From positions 1 to 15,039 of the forward strand of contig CAYGVS010000025.1 in NCBI GenBank assembly GCA_964353635.1: a stretch of DNA of 15,039 nt, given 5' to 3'. Made by a program: the position numbers and the translations under genes. The notes under the pieces are model-generated. The model saw only the letters and a list, made by a program, of their open reading frames with translations. It was not told the DNA's origin and searched no databases. The DNA is from JAPLVB01 sp964353635 (GTDB lineage Archaea; Aenigmatarchaeota; Aenigmatarchaeia; QMZP01). This document shows, piece by piece, positions 14,778-15,039 of this stretch (the stretch's first letter is position 1; every line of letters starts with the position of its first letter).

Positions 14778-14959
14778 GGGCTGGTAGATCAACTGGTAGC
14801 CTGACGCAGGCGCGAGCCTGCGTCTGTCCAGGGAAGATCGCTGTCTCGGCATGGCAGAGGCTCCGGGTTCAAATGGCACTTGACGGCTTGATCGTATCAT
14901 TAACCGTTCAAATCGGTAATGATGTGAGGCCGTCGGTCCTGAATCTCCCGGCCAGTCCA
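14778..14959 (+). tRNA. tRNA-Ala(GGC) with D-loop and T-loop introns
   Basis: Exons are about 14778-14797, 14835-14873 and 14946-14959, giving 73 nt with A73 and no CCA. The acceptor GGGCTGG pairs with CCAGTCC and contains G3:U70, the alanine identity pair. The D-stem is GATC/GATC, the anticodon arm CTGTC-TCGGCAT-GGCAG with anticodon GGC (14848-14850), and the T-stem CCGGG/CCCGG. Position 33 is C, not the nearly universal U. The D-loop intron (about 14798-14834, 37 nt) has a 9-bp hairpin GACGCAGGC/GCCTGCGTC closed by GCGA. The T-loop intron (14874-14945, 72 nt) has central helix TTCA/TGAA, bulges AAT and TCT, inner GG/CC and a long hairpin. The mature T-loop would be TTCAAAT. Confidence 0.9.
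14882..14934 (+). repeat. Long hairpin inside the tRNA-Ala T-loop intron
   Basis: GACGGC/GCCGTC closes an upper stem (about 14892-14906 with 14914-14927) holding one bulged A and a loop TTCAAAT. The sequence matches the minus strand of 13951-14000 at 39 of 50 positions, including TAATGATRTGAGGCCGYC. Confidence 0.75.
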
Positions 14960-14967
14960 TTTAAACC
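14959..14967 (+). promoter_or_regulatory. TATA element of the gene at the right edge
   Basis: ATTTAAACC begins at the last base of tRNA-Ala and is centred about 25 bp before the ATG at 14987, which suggests a leaderless transcript. Confidence 0.45.
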
Positions 14968-14986
14968 AACTCATCAATCTCTGTTT

Positions 14987-15039
14987 ATGGTCATGGTATT
15001 CGAAGTCCTGAACAGGCTGAAATGGAAGGGCGGACTTGA
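14987..15039 (+). CDS. Start of a gene cut by the right edge, possibly UPF0248/DUF504
   Basis: Only 17 codons are visible: MVMVFEVLNRLKWKGGL, then the edge. A second ATG at 14993 is in frame. The pattern EVLNRLKW resembles the N-terminus of small archaeal UPF0248/DUF504 proteins, but so short a piece cannot confirm it. The TATA element at 14959-14967 supports a real start here. Confidence 0.45.
   Translation, partial: MVMVFEVLNRLKWKGGL

Noticed and set aside
11742..14959. Split tRNA halves as in Nanoarchaeum
   Set aside because: Each tRNA has all its pieces in order at one locus with BHB-type junctions, so cis introns explain them without trans-splicing.

Overview
The window is archaeal. 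It carries a deoxyhypusine synthase next to its substrate aIF5A, a single-fold archaeal histone, TATA elements placed for leaderless transcripts, and five tRNA genes interrupted by introns with bulge-helix-bulge (BHB) splice sites. tRNAs with several introns at non-canonical positions are known from Thermoproteales and from some DPANN archaea. The giant sequon-rich surface protein, with a Cys-rich CGNxxC motif and a Gly-rich linker, together with the compact gene set, makes a DPANN lineage (Micrarchaeota-like) my best guess. That placement is inference.

Layout. Positions 1-8989 (+) look like one long operon. It starts with a giant membrane protein, cut by the left edge, that joins about 1,500 residues of extracellular Ig/NEW3-like repeats through one membrane helix to a cytoplasmic HerA/VirB4-type ATPase. 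A coiled-coil protein with three short SHOCT-like helical hairpins follows. Next come three small subunits of an Mrp-type cation/proton antiporter (MnhE, MnhF, MnhG) and a histone. Positions 9000-10211 (-) hold a small unknown protein and deoxyhypusine synthase. aIF5A (+) is divergent from the synthase. Positions 10720-13596 hold a Ncs6/TtuA-type tRNA thiolase (-), an interrupted tRNA-Ser(CGA) (+), a Sua5/YrdC threonylcarbamoyl-AMP synthase (-) and an M24 Xaa-Pro peptidase (+). A PRC-barrel protein (-) follows.

Positions 14123-14959 hold four more tRNA genes: Ser(GCT) and Gly(CCC) on the minus strand, Val(TAC) and Ala(GGC) on the plus strand. The window ends in the first codons of another gene.

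The most unusual content is in the tRNA genes. All five have an intron at the same T-loop site (59/60), and I could work out a BHB-type fold for each. Four of the five carry a second intron: at 29/30 in Ser(CGA) and Gly, and in the D-loop in Val and Ala. That makes nine introns in five genes. The hairpin inside the tRNA-Ala T-loop intron has a close relative (39 of 50 positions) in the leader of the PRC-barrel gene. This suggests the intron sequences spread or are reused. Two tRNA-modification genes flank tRNA-Ser(CGA), so translation and tRNA maturation are the common theme of the right half. The left half looks like a cell-envelope system of unknown role.
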